DNA of 64,000 nucleotides from the NCBI GenBank assembly GCA_009760885.1, contig CM019702.1, positions 48,221,925-48,285,924 on the forward strand, given 5' to 3'. Shown here piece by piece: positions 47,621 to 58,010 of the stretch (position 1 is the stretch's first letter; every line of letters begins with the position of its first letter). The translations under genes were made by a program, and so were the position numbers. The notes beneath the pieces are model-generated. The model was not told the DNA's origin, ran no database searches, and was given only the letters and a program-made list of their open reading frames with translations. This stretch comes from Achatina immaculata (Eukaryota; Mollusca; Gastropoda; Stylommatophora; Achatinidae).

Positions 47621-48225
47621 GAATAGTAATACTGAGGAGTATTAGTACCGGTGGTAACGGCAGTAACAGCTGTAGCAGTAGCAGCAAGAAATAGTAGTAT
47701 CATTATTGCACGCGTGGCGATGGTGACGGCTTCGCAAGAAGTGATAGTTATGTCAGTAACTGTAGTAGAAGCTGTAAAGACAGATGTAGTAGACAAGAAA
47801 TAATAGCAGAAATAGTAGGAGTGAAGGTATGGGTGGGGGTTAGTGAAGTGGTTAGTGCACTGGTCTCTCATGGCGAAAGTCGGGGGGTTCGAATCCGGCC
47901 GGAGGCACCCCAGTCACCCAGCTGTAGAAATGGGTACCCGACTTCTTCTGGAGTTGGGAAAGGAAAGGCGGCCAGGAGTGATACTGACCATATCACCCTC
48001 TAGTGTGCTGACAGGTCAAGGAAAATATGGGCACTAACACCATATCCCTATGTGCCTCTAAGGCATGACAGGATTACCTTTACCTTTACCTTATAGTTGT
48101 AGTAGTAGCGGCAGCAGGAATATCAGCAGGGATGACATTATTACTAAAGATGACTATGATGGAAGTCACAGCAGAGGCAGCAGTAGTATTAGAGTAGTAG
48201 GACGAAGAGAAACAACAGCAGCAAA
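47190..48225. repeat. CT tract plus degenerate (GTA)n array
   Basis: A CT repeat (47190-47243) leads into a long degenerate GTA/GTG trinucleotide array (47255-47690), with traces continuing at 48095-48225 beyond an inserted SINE1. The Ser-, Val- and Thr-rich open frames (for example 47181-47645) are trinucleotide artefacts. Confidence 0.85.
47826..48094 (+). mobile_element. SINE1, near full length
   Basis: The head TTAGTGAAGTGGTTAGTGCA contains an A-box-like segment and GGTTCGAATCC (about 47886-47896) is a good B box. The body then runs CCCAGTCACCCAGCTGTAGA, TTCTTCTGGAGTTGGGAAAG, CATATCACCCTCTAGTGTG and CCTCTAAGGCATGACAGGAT, with a (TTTACC)n tail. This is the reference copy for the family. 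It inserted into the (GTA)n array, so the TSD is hard to see. Confidence 0.85.
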
Positions 48226-48462
48226 CAGACAATTCCTAGACTTTGCAACACAACGTAGTGCTGGATTTGGAGTTGGTTGCGGTCGCCTGCGTGAAGTCCC
48301 GGTGAATCCAAAATTCTTCACGGAGGATGTCCTAACAGCTGGGAGGTCACATCGAGACATATCCCGTTAGCGCTGCCGAGTGTGTTACGAGGAACGCCAA
48401 AGAAGAGATGGGATACGGCCATGATCAGCTCGAGTCGTGATTTTGACAACAGTGGTATCAGT

Positions 48463-48823
48463 AGTAAATGTTTACGAAGAATTAGAAAAATATTTTGGCC
48501 AAACACCATAAGAAATAACATCTTGTTGGCAGAAACGCAGATGAAGCCACTGAAAGCAATTACTGAAGAAAGACGCTGGCGATGGTTAGGACATGTGCTT
48601 CGAATGACTGACAACTCACTACCAAAAATAGCACTAAGATGGACACCACAGGGAACAGAAGTAAGGGTAGACCAAAAGAGACATGGAGAAGAACAAAAGA
48701 GAGGATGTTGAGCAATAGAGGGCTCACCTGGGCAAGAGCGGAAAAAAGGCAAAGAACAGGCATTTGTGGAAAACCTCATGAGCCTTGGGCACTTAAGGTT
48801 CGGGGGGGGGGGGGGGGGAGAGA
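48463..48823 (+). mobile_element. LINE-D 5'-truncated copy with G/GA tail
   Basis: It encodes CLRRIRKIFWPNTIRNNILL, RRWRWLGHVLRMTDNSLPKI and LTWARAEK, with frameshifts, then ends TTAAGGTTC, a run of 17 G and GAGAGA. Direct repeats GTATCAGT (48455-48462, 48824-48831) flank it within repeat E. Confidence 0.85.
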
Positions 48824-49192
48824 GTATCAGTCTAGTTCGGCCAACTTGTTCCTGAACATAAACAATGAGAAAACAAAGCTACAACTCTGAAACTCAGAGT
48901 TTGTTCACTTTACACAACCACTTGCAATAACTTCACGGGGCAAGGGCAAAACAACTGAAAACGGAAGAACAAATCACGTATGATACAGTCAAAGAAACAA
49001 ACAAAAACAAACCTGGACAGCAAATATAAAGAGTTGAGCGAACTAGCACAGATAGACAATGATAAGATAATGAAATATCAGCCTTTGTCACACGATAAAA
49101 ACTGCCGGTGTGATAACAACATTATCTGTAATCTGGTTAATTTATTAAAAGTAGGTACCACTTGAACGCTCACACGAGAGAGGCATCGGAAT

Positions 49193-49381
49193 ATGAAGAA
49201 ATATTACTCTCCATTTAGTAGCCCATGCCAGTTCTGGGGTGGGGGGAGGGGGATGTTGGTCATGGTAGTATTTATTTTCAATCGATCTAAAAATGGTACC
49301 AACCTGGGTTGGAGAGGTTCTGAGGATGAAGAAAGATGTGCAAGTAAAGCGATCGCATGTTATAAAAAAAAAAAGCGCTAG
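49193..49381 (+). other. Small conserved frame in repeat E copy 1
   Basis: A 62-codon frame aligns with the 61-codon frame at 62919-63104: shared blocks KYYS, FSSPCQ, SKNGT, RG.ED and CAS..AC. Insertions between the copies inside this stretch preserve the frame. No known family; it could be chance. Confidence 0.3.
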
Positions 49382-49549
49382 CGGGTCAAACATTAAGTAC
49401 CCATTCCCGTGTTGTACGGTTTCAACACTTCTTACGACTACTATAACCTGTTTAAATTTCTTTTAGAAAAAAAAAACATTATTAAGTATACACTTACACG
49501 CCGAAAACAAGCATATCATCACTTGCAAGTAAAACACTGGGTCGTGGTG

Positions 49550-50405
49550 AAGGGTAACAAAAAATGTTCGTGTGTCGCGGATGTCGATTTTTACAATACG
49601 GCTGTGTCGTGCCATCCGTCAAATCATGACCTTTTTTCCATTTAAAACTTTCAATTGGTAGAGGCTGAGACACTGTTTATCCATATAAGTTGCTTTTATC
49701 AACATAATAAAGGTAGTTACGTTTATACACGTTACTAGGATCTACACACTTCGCAGTGTGAGCCATCCTAACCATCATGCTTTTCTAACACATCTAACTG
49801 GAATTTCCCCAGCACCTCTGCGGTTAACTTCCATTCGAGCATCAGGAATTCTAATTCTGTCTTCATATCCTTCCAGATATTTGTTGTAAGCTGTAAAGGT
49901 GGCCTAATTCCTAAAATACCTGAGAATCCGCATCTTATACCTTTCTCAAACATCAAAACCATACTATAATCTGATAATAGTTCTAGTTCTATTACTGTAT
50001 ATTTTCACCCACACTGCCATGCCAAATAATGAGCACGGAACAATAACAGAGATTTTTTACACGATCGTCTGAGGAAAAAACAACAACAAAAAACTTCTAG
50101 ACTTCTCAAAAGCATCTGCTGTAATTAAAACATCTGCTCCTAGAATATACTTTAAGATAATCTTGAATTGTTTCATATTTGAAACTTTTCCAAACCTCTT
50201 GAGCTCTTTTATATTTCTTATTTGCTATAATTTCTTCTTCCAAAGTACAACAGAATTTATCACAGCTTTGTTTCTTTCAGAACATCAAAACTGGTTAAAT
50301 GTTCATGGGGAGAGGGGGAAGGCTTTTTTTTTAATTTAACGATTCAAAAACAACTTCGCAGCCTAACACTCGGTCACTTGTACTTGTTTGATTCCTAAAT
50401 TTTCT
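49550..50405. other. Unassigned intergenic sequence
   Basis: No gene supported. A 64-codon minus frame (49768-49962) has only faint resemblance to Polinton-type polymerase text and is not called. Confidence 0.4.
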
Positions 50406-50408
50406 GTT

Positions 50409-50580
50409 GGTGACAAACAACAAAGTAAAAAAGATGAGGCCTGAGAAATGATTCACTCATAGACGGTCCAAAAAAATGTTGCTACCTCTTAAATTCAGTA
50501 CACAGATCCAATTACTTATAGAATCACCAATTACTGGGAGAAGAAATCATAGGAAATTTATATGAGAAAGAACTGCAGGT
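50409..50580 (+). pseudogene. Second, decayed C-terminal piece of a Polinton-type integrase
   Basis: The plus strand between 50409 and 50580 aligns with 52984-53160: GDK at the start, a THRR segment, QYTDPITYRIT and a GNLYEKELQ end, read across at least two frameshifts. This is the C-terminal chromodomain-like part of Polinton/Maverick-type rve integrases. No catalytic core is adjacent. It is an independent relic or a duplicated fragment of the 51-53 kb element. Confidence 0.6.
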
Positions 50581-51416
50581 TTATTAAATCTTTACAAGCA
50601 CTAACTTTACAGCACTTTCAATATATATATATATATATATATAAGTGCATAGAGCCTCGCTTACAATAATACATTTTTAAAGAACATTAGTTAGTTGTCG
50701 AGAGAAGGAGAATCATAGGGAAACTCCCTTCCAAATATAGAATTTCAGAAGCTTCAGCAACACTATAAATAACAGACAAATCTAGGCGGGAAACAGGCAT
50801 ATGTTGTAAACAATATGACTAATACCACTCACGCACAACTTTTATTGGCTGAACAAGTCATGTGACTGTCAAATCACCACCACAGGATTGGTCAAATACA
50901 CCTCATATAGAGCCTGGTTTCTGATGACCGAAATGTTATTACATTTTGGCTTGTGTAATTTTTTCTGATTTGTGTTTTTTTCTGTGGTCCTATATTGGTA
51001 AGTTTAGATCCTGAGCCGATGGATATACCCACCCTCATGACAGTCTTGTGTATATTCGCATAGATACCACAGATAACGAAACACAGTAAGTTACAATTTG
51101 AAATGCATTTGCCTTGACCCAATTCTACTGGACCAAGTACAAAGTTTAATAAGAATTTAGATGAGGATCTTACACCAAAAGAAAGGAATAAATCAATAAA
51201 CAGGGTGCATTAAGCTACTTTGCATCATATTTGCTACTTACAACATCAGGACATAAAAACTAGAAATGAATTGTGTGATAAGAAGGAGGGTATAAACATT
51301 TCGAATGCTACGTTGTGGGAAAGAACAGATTCAAGTATAGTGCAGAATATTACGAAAGCTAAAATGAATTTTGGAATGGGATTTTTTGCAAATTAAAAAA
51401 AAAAAACTAAACAAGT
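50581..51416. other. Unassigned; (TA)n and AT-rich
   Basis: (TA)n at 50621-50642. The plus strand downstream of 51130 may be the decayed upstream part of the integrase element but is not readable. Confidence 0.4.
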
Positions 51417-51737
51417 GATTTGACCGATGAGTTACATAAACCAGTTATTAGCAGATTCTCTAAAAGATGAGTCAGTTTAGAAGGTACTAACCAGATACAT
51501 GCATCGGATCTTATAGACATGTCAACATTTCCAACAGATACAAACAAATAAAATACATATTAGCCGTCACTGACGTTTTCTCCAAATATGGATGGATGGT
51601 TCCTTTGAAGAATAAAACTGGAGTAATAGTTGCTGAGGCCTTTGGGCAAATCTTTCAGGACGAAAAAGGTGGATAAAAGGAGTGAATTTTGTAACAGAAA
51701 TGTAAAAACTTTAATGTCAGACACTTCCATTGATCTA

Positions 51738-52675
51738 CGAGGGTTATATCGAAAGTCGTGATCAGAGCAAAAACTTTTTTATCAGAATTTATAGATAAAG
51801 AAAATATAAATGTATCACCTTAACCTGCATCCTTTTCTTCACTTTTCAACATAATCTCCATTTCTCTGCACACATTCTTCCCCATCGCTCAGCAAATTTG
51901 TAAATACCCTCCCGGTAGAATTCCGTTCCAGCTGACCGAAGGCACAGACGCACTGCTTTCTGGACGTTCTCTCCTGTGTCGTAGTGATGGCCTCGCATTT
52001 GTTCTTTCACAAAATCGAAAGATGGTAATCACTGGGTGCCAGGTCGGGGCTATAGGTAGGGTGTGGAAGAATTTTCAAACCTGTTTTCTGAATTTCCTCA
52101 CTTGAGTGATGATTCTTCTCACAGCTCTGTGATCTGCATTCAATAAACGTGGGACCCAGCGGGCACAAACTTTTCTATAGCCTAGAGTTTCAATCATTTC
52201 CTGTACTGCATTGTGTCCTATTCCAAGATTTACAGTGACTTCAGATACTATGCCACGTCTGTCTTGTTTAATGATGTTGTCAACCCTTTCCACGTTGCGT
52301 TCAGTGGAGGCAGTTCGAGGGCGACCGCTGTGAGGCATATATATTGGATGCTCGTGTTTCCATCTTTGAAATCTTTCACCAACCTTTAACATTGCTAGCA
52401 CCCATCTCCATAAGCAAGTTGAAGTCTCTGGTGAATTTCAGCAGTGGGGATTTCCTCTTTAACTAGGAACTCAATAACAGCACGTTAACGAAAAGAAACT
52501 TCAGCATCCGCCATTTTGTTTATGCTCCGCGTGGTCACGTGACACACGATGGTGACGTCATGTTACCTCTACATGAAGTGCAAAGGATGCAGATTAAGGT
52601 GATACATTTATATTTTCTTTATCTATAAATTCTGATTGTTAAACTTTTTGCTCACGATTTTCAGTATGACCTTCG
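51738..52675 (-). mobile_element. mariner element, internally deleted, ~97-bp TIRs
   Basis: Ends CGAGGGTTATATCGAAAG and the complement of the right end (CGAAGGTCATACTGAAAA) start long inverted repeats that stay aligned for about 97 bp, the inner 60 bp almost perfectly. TA dinucleotides flank both sides (51736-51737, 52676-52677), the mariner/Tc1 target duplication. The minus strand encodes transposase pieces, below. At 938 bp it is shorter than a typical ~1.3-kb mariner because the middle of the transposase is missing. It interrupts the integrase pseudogene. Confidence 0.88.
51835..52514 (-). pseudogene. mariner transposase remnant
   Basis: The start ATG is at 52514-52512 (MADAEVSF). An in-frame stop follows within ten codons and another near 52395. 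The frame 52075-52401 carries the helix-turn-helix region (GRPRTASTERNVERV, GIGHNAVQEMIETLG, RKVCARWVPRLL). It then jumps to HPTYSPDLAPSDYH (about 52045-52005), the block containing the third catalytic Asp. The stretch between, which should hold the first two catalytic Asp residues, is deleted. It cannot be active but could be mobilised in trans if the TIRs are recognised. Confidence 0.8.
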
Positions 52676-53175
52676 TATATTGAACAGAAAATGAAGATAA
52701 GATCTGTACTGTTGAGAAATGTGACAGAACGATCAAAAAAGATACTGATTTCACTGCTTACTCAACTATAAAATGTGTTGATGTTTTAGATGACACCGTT
52801 AATGCATTTAATAATACAGTTCATAAGTCTACACAAATGAACATATCGAAGCACGTTAAAAGGAGTAATTAAAAAAGAGTTTTAAAATAGTATTGAAAAT
52901 ACGTTTACATGAATCAGTATTTAAAACCACCGGCCAAATGTCTTAATAAGGATGTTGCTTTGTGAAGTCCAAAATCTTCCACTGGTGATACTGTACGAGT
53001 AACAAAGAAGAAAACAAGGATTGAGAAAGGATTTACTCATAGACGGACCGAAGAGGTCTTCCTTGTTTCTCAAATTCAGTACGCAGTTCCAGTTGTTTAC
53101 AGGATCACAGATTTACAAGGAAAAAAAATCATAGGACGGTTTTACAAGAAAGAGTTGCAGAAGACAAAGTTTTAA

Positions 53176-53647
53176 CTGAATTCGAGAAGACGGTTTTGCA
53201 CGCAAATGCCCTAATTCAAGGGGTGAAATTATATGAATTTTTGTATCATTATTCCTCTCCCCCCCCCCCCCCAACCTCTTCATCCCACTCTTTCCTCATG
53301 AAACTATTTCCATCGGAAGGTTATAGGCCAGAACTGTGCAGCTTATCATTAGTTTTATAGTAAAAACTCCTTGACAGAGTTTTGGAAGTTTGTTTACAGC
53401 ACTTATATACATTCACTCCACAAGTGTAGAGTTATTGCAACAGTTTTGTATTAATGAAGATTACGAGATTAGTTTTGCAGATAAAAGTGGACATCACATT
53501 CAAATGCTAAGATTTTGCTTGGTAATTTATGACTGTAGTCAGACTGGCTCAGAATCTTATATTTCAACAACGATGATTTCAATGAGCATTATATGTAAGT
53601 ATGTATGTATATATATATATATAAACTTTCTTTATATATATATATAT
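53176..53647. other. Unassigned; poly-C and (TA)n
   Basis: Poly-C at 53259-53272 and (TA)n at 53608-53648. The frame 53390-53683 has no domain. Confidence 0.45.
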
Positions 53648-53860
53648 AAAGGTAAAAGTAAAGGTAATCCTGTGATAGCTTAGAGGCACATAGGGATATG
53701 GTGTTAGTGCCCATATTTTCCTTCACCTGTTAGCACACTAGAGGGTGATATGGTCAGTATCATGCCTGGCCACCTTGCCTATATATATATATAGCTGTAG
53801 AAATGGGTACCCGACTTCTTCTGGAGTTAAGGAAGGAAAGGTGGCCAGGCATGACCACAA
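53648..53860. mobile_element. SINE1 with 5' inversion
   Basis: Positions 53648-53778 are the SINE1 3' half on the minus strand (AGGTAAAAGTAAAGGTAATCC through ATGCCTGGCCACCTT). After a (TA)n spacer, 53790-53860 is a plus-strand middle part (AGCTGTAGAAATGGGTACCC to GGTGGCCAGGCATGAC). The two overlap in sequence and form a hairpin. The layout is that of an inverted (twin-primed) or double insertion. Confidence 0.7.
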
Positions 53861-55421
53861 AAATTACAGATTAATGAATAGTGTATAATAACAGAGAAGC
53901 AATACAATGTAATGTAAATATAAGAGATATGTATAAGTGTATGAATAAATTGACTATTATATTTCTATTTTAATGTTTCCAATTTTTCTTTATTCTGTTT
54001 TTCACATTTTTGTATATATATATATATTTAGATTTTTAATCATTCTTTGTTTCATTCAAGGTGAGTTGGTCGGTCATACTCTCCGTTAATCTCGGTTCTT
54101 AACACTTATGTGTTGCTGATTTCTTTCCATGGCACAGTGTCAGGCCCTCTAACATCTGTTACCTTGGTCTTCTTCTGCCTCGCCTGCCTTCATTTTTGCC
54201 CACTGTTATGACGTTCCCCAGTTTCTCATCACATACCCCAAGAATGATGACTGCCTTTTTTTTTCTTATCTTTGTTATTATACTACGTTTTTCATCAGCT
54301 TGTCTCAGACACTGCTCATCTGTTATCTTGGCCGTCCGTAGGATCCTCTTCATTCTTCTCAGGAACCGCGTCTCTGTTGCCTTCAATGATTTACAAATGT
54401 GCCTGCCAAACGGTCCACGACTCACATCCGTATAGCAAAACAGGTTCAGTATAGCACTGTAACTCTTTGTCACATTCAGTGACAACGGCTTTATTGCACA
54501 AGATGGTTTTCATTTTCTGAAGAGCTACTTTTACCTGTCATATTCTGCTTTCAGCTTATGTGATACATCTTCCCGCAGCTGTCATGACTGATCCCAGGTA
54601 TTTAAATTTGTTCACTTGTTGCAGGGCTGTGTGACCAAAAAACTTGGTGTTTACAGGCTGGTGGGTACTTCTTTTTGGGTGTAACCACTGTCCCTATTTT
54701 TTTGATGTTCAGACTAAGGCTCTTTTTTTTTCACAATCTGTTACAACAATATTCAACATGTCCTGAAGATCTTTCTCATTTTCTGCTATTAATATTGTAT
54801 CACCTGTATACACAAGTTATTCAAATTATACTCTTCCCCCCCCCCACCCCACGTTTATTCCTGGATTGTCTATTATTAATCTAATGATGTTTCCACCATA
54901 AAGAGAGGTCATGTGACATAAACACATCCCTGTCTAATGTCCTGCTTGATTGGCTGATATCTTCCTATTTTATTCTCTACTGTAACTGCTGCCATTTGTT
55001 TCTAGCATGCATTTCTAATTATTCTGACACCTTTGTGTCAACATTTATGTCTTCCAACATTCCAGTAACTTCCTGAAATGGCTTAGTGTAGTCTATAGTA
55101 TAAAAAAAAACGGATTTTTCAGTACTTCTAGTGCTCTTTATGTTAATATTCTTATCATATATTTATAGCATTGCTTGCTCCCTTCCCTTCAACAAATCCA
55201 CACAGTTAGTCAACAGTTTCGATCTTTATTTTATATCAAGTTCTTTTCATTATGATTCTTAGCAGTGTTTTGTAATATGACAAGATAGGCCAATAGTTCT
55301 GTAACATTCACGGTGCTTTGATCTCGGTGGTTTTTTTTAAGTGGAGGTATAAATATATATTTTAATTTATTGTCAGGTATTTCTCCACTACTGTATATGC
55401 CATTTAGTATTTTAGTGATTA

Positions 55422-56168
55422 GTAAAACTGTATATAAAGTATAAAAGAGGCTAACATGTACTACTGCATCCAAAGAAAGACCAATCTTTAGCAAGACTGG
55501 GACCCTATTAACATCAAGTAAAAACCAAAAGCAAAGATGGGCCGAGTACTTCCAAGAAATATTTAAAACCAATTTGCATACCTCGGCAGCTATATAGACC
55601 ATGATGGTGACACCAGAAAGGAAGTTAAAATTCGAACTGCAAAAGCAGCACTGACTTTCAAGAATCTGGACAACACGAGGCATTCAAAAGTTATAAGCAC
55701 AAAAACCAAGTTAAGATTACACAATACAAATGTAATATACACCTTCATATGCATGCGAAAGCCCGAAAACAACTAAAGAAACGAACAACAAATTAGACTC
55801 CTTTGAAAACAAATGACTAAGGAAAATACTCGGTATAAAGTGGAACGAATTCAAGATAAGACAGAACAGCAAACAACAACCTGTCTCATGGGTAATCAGA
55901 AAAAGAAGATGAACATACGTTGGTCATGTGTTGAGAAGAAACAATCAGAGAATCCCAAAAGAAGCTATCAAATGGAACATACCAGGCCGAAGAAAAAGAA
56001 GTTGACCACGTGGAACTCTAAAGAGGACATTGTTAAGAGAGGCCAGTTTAGTGGCATAACATTCCTTGATGAGTTGAAAAGCTCGCCGAAAACATGAACA
56101 TTTGGCAAACTAACATGCGAGCCCTATGTGACGTTTAACAGCACGGAAAGGATGTAAGATGAAAAAAG
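55422..56168 (+). mobile_element. LINE-B nested in LINE-C, 13-bp TSD
   Basis: It starts with a linker segment (GTLLTSSKNQKQRWAEYFQE, about 55498-55560) fused directly to the C-terminal part (YLGSYIDHDGDTRKE, about 55580) with the reverse transcriptase deleted. It then runs to the GGAAAGGATGTAAGATG end. Flanks ATTTTAGTGATTA (55409-55421) and ATTTTGGTGATTA (56169-56181) differ at one base, and the host LINE-C frame lines up on both sides. Inactive. Confidence 0.85.
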
Positions 56169-56351
56169 ATTTTGGTGATTATTTTTATCCCAAAATCACC
56201 GACAGCTTCTGTTTATTCAGTTCTCATATTATCAGGGCCATGTGCTTTATCCTTCTCCATGTTCTTGATTGCATGCACAACCTCTTCCTCATGTACTGGA
56301 GGGGCTTCTAGCCCAGTACTACTAACTATTTCAGGTATTCCACCTCCATCA

Positions 56352-57445
56352 TTCGGTCATTTTCGCGTCCCTTGCAGAACTTTGCCTTTACAGTTCTCCT
56401 GTAGGCCTCTCGGTTGTGAGCAAATACCCTACTGCTGATGCATCCATTTGCAGATCATCAACGATGTCTTGCAGCCATCTTCGCCCTGGTCTCCCTCTCT
56501 TTCTTTTTCCCACTATGTACCCTTCCAAGATGGTCTTCTCTAGATTATCATGACGTTTAACATGTCCAAAATACTTAAGTTTTCTCTGTTTAATCCTCTT
56601 TACTAGCCAGCCTTCTTCAGTATTAAGTTCTTGTAGTATAGATATATTTGTTCTTCTTTGTGTCCATGGTATTTGAAGAACTCTTCTGTAGCATTTACAT
56701 TCAAATGCATTTATGTGTTTCTCCGCTGTTTTGTTAAGTGTCCAGGTCTCACAGGCATATGTTGTGATGGGAAAGATGCATGCCCTTAAAAATCTTATTT
56801 TTGTAGTTCTGTCCGTTCCTCTCCACAGCTTCTTTAGTTGTTTTGCTTTCTGAAGAGCGATAGATGTCCTCCTTTTAATTTCCCTCATTGTATCTCCATT
56901 ATTAGTTAGTAACGATCCAAGATATTCAAAACTCTTTACCTCTTCCAAGTTTTCTTCACTGATACATATTTCAGCTGCTTTATTTGTTTTGTCTGTTGTC
57001 ATCAGTTTAGTTTTCTTTGCATTAAGACAGAAGTTTTGCTCTTCACTCTTCTTACAGACTGACATAATTAGTTTTTCCATTCCTTTTTTTTTGTTTGGTC
57101 TGGACAGTAATACTGTGTCATCAACACATTAATTTCTAGTATTTCATAACTTCCAACTGTTATGGCATCGTAATATTCTTTGCCTACACCTTCTCTAATA
57201 TTCCTCATTATATTTTCAGTAGACAAATATGGCGACAGTGTGCACCCTTGACGGACCCCTTGTTTTATGTCAAACCAAGCTGTTGTTTCACGATTTATTC
57301 TCACTGCCGCCTGTTGCTCTAGATACAGCAGTCTTATAGTGTACCAAATATGTTGGAAATCCCATTTTTCCATTATTTCCCAAAGTTTCTGGTGTTGTGC
57401 ACAATCAAATGCCTTTGAATAGTCTATAAAAGATAAATATAGATT
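56352..57445 (-). mobile_element. LINE-A, longest copy in the window (~1.1 kb), nested in LINE-C
   Basis: The minus strand begins inside the reverse transcriptase: SFIDYSKAFD with the motif A Asp (about 57430-57400), KQGVRQGCTLSPYL (motif B, about 57270), and a motif C region whose YADD equivalent is disrupted by a frameshift near 57110-57120. An intact 230-codon frame (56388-57080) covers the thumb and C-terminal region (MREIKRRTSIALQK, ACETWTLNKTAEKHINAFE, RRTNISILQELNTEEG, GRPGRRWLQDIVDDL). Motifs upstream of A are absent. I could not identify its TSD. Confidence 0.85.
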
Positions 57446-57495
57446 CACATTAAATTATCTGCATTTCTCTATTATTAATGTTATATTGAATACAT

Positions 57496-57733
57496 GTGCC
57501 TGAGTGGCGACGTGGTTAGTGCACTGGTCTCTCATGGCGAAGGTCGGGGGTTCGAATCCAGCTGGAGGCACCCCAGTCACCCAGCTGTAGAAATGGGTAC
57601 CCGACTTCTTCTGGAGCTGGGGAAGGAAAGGCAGCCAGGCGTAATACTGATCACATCACCCTCTAGTGTGCTGACAGGTCTAACACCACATCCCTATGTG
57701 CCTCTAAGGCATGACAGGATTATCTTTACCTTT
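57496..57733 (+). mobile_element. SINE1 with full head and 10-bp TSD
   Basis: The head TGAGTGGCGACGTGGTTAGT and B box GGTTCGAATCC (about 57550-57560) are intact and the body is as in 47826, with a small deletion before CACATCCCTATGTGCCTC. Perfect repeats TTGAATACAT flank it (57486-57495, 57734-57743). Inserted in LINE-C. Confidence 0.92.
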
Positions 57734-57898
57734 TTGAATACATTATCTCTTGATCCTCTTCCTTGTCTAAAATTCCACCTTCATACAGACCATAAATATA
57801 TTCAGTCCATCTTTCCACTATTCCTTGTTTCTCCAATATCATATCACTCCTATTTTATGCTAGGCATCCTGTCTTATGTCGAATTTTCCTACCAGTTA

Positions 57899-58010
57899 AT
57901 TCATTTATACGCTCATACATATCTCTTGTATCCATGTTGTGTTGTTCCTCTATTATTCATTTATATGCTCATACATATCTCTTGTATCCATGTTGTGTTG
58001 TTCCTCTATT
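57899..58010. repeat. 56-bp tandem duplication inside LINE-C
   Basis: Two copies (57899-57954, 57955-58010) of a unit containing GCTCATACATATCTCTTGTA differ at one base. As 56 is not divisible by three, the duplication shifts the LINE-C frame, so it followed inactivation or caused it. Confidence 0.9.

Larger units (their letters stand above)
48423..49549 (+). repeat. Dispersed repeat E, copy 1 (interrupted by LINE-D)
   Basis: It aligns in order with 62376-63273: ATCAGCTCGAGTCG, AATGAGAAAACAAAGCTACA, CTGAAACTC-GAGTTTG, GTAGGTACCACTT, TAGTAGCCCATGCCAGTT, ACACTGGGTCGTG. A small frame at 49193-49381 corresponds to 62919-63104 in the other copy. The LINE-D insertion occupies 48463-48823. Class unknown. 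Confidence 0.7.
51417..53175 (+). pseudogene. Polinton/Maverick-type rve integrase, broken and split by a mariner
   Basis: Before the mariner: an N-terminal ELHKPV block (51430), SDLIDM carrying the first catalytic Asp (about 51507), VTDVFSKYGW (51566-51595) and VDKRSEF with the second Asp (about 51672). These are in three different frames with a stop near 51549. After the mariner: a NEDKI segment with the putative catalytic Glu (about 52693), then VLDDTVNAFNN, and an intact C-terminal stretch 52984-53175 (GDTVRVTKKK to FYKKELQ) ending in TAA. Integrases of this family insert large self-synthesising DNA transposons. The ORF is dead from frameshifts plus the insertion. No other Polinton gene is clearly seen. 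Confidence 0.75.

Noticed and set aside
47181..47871. Ser-, Val- and Thr-rich frames on both strands
   Set aside because: Direct products of CT and GTA simple repeats.
49768..49962. Faint similarity to a Polinton-type DNA polymerase segment (MFEKGIR)
   Set aside because: Only a few residues match, the following text does not continue the polymerase pattern, and two frames would be needed.
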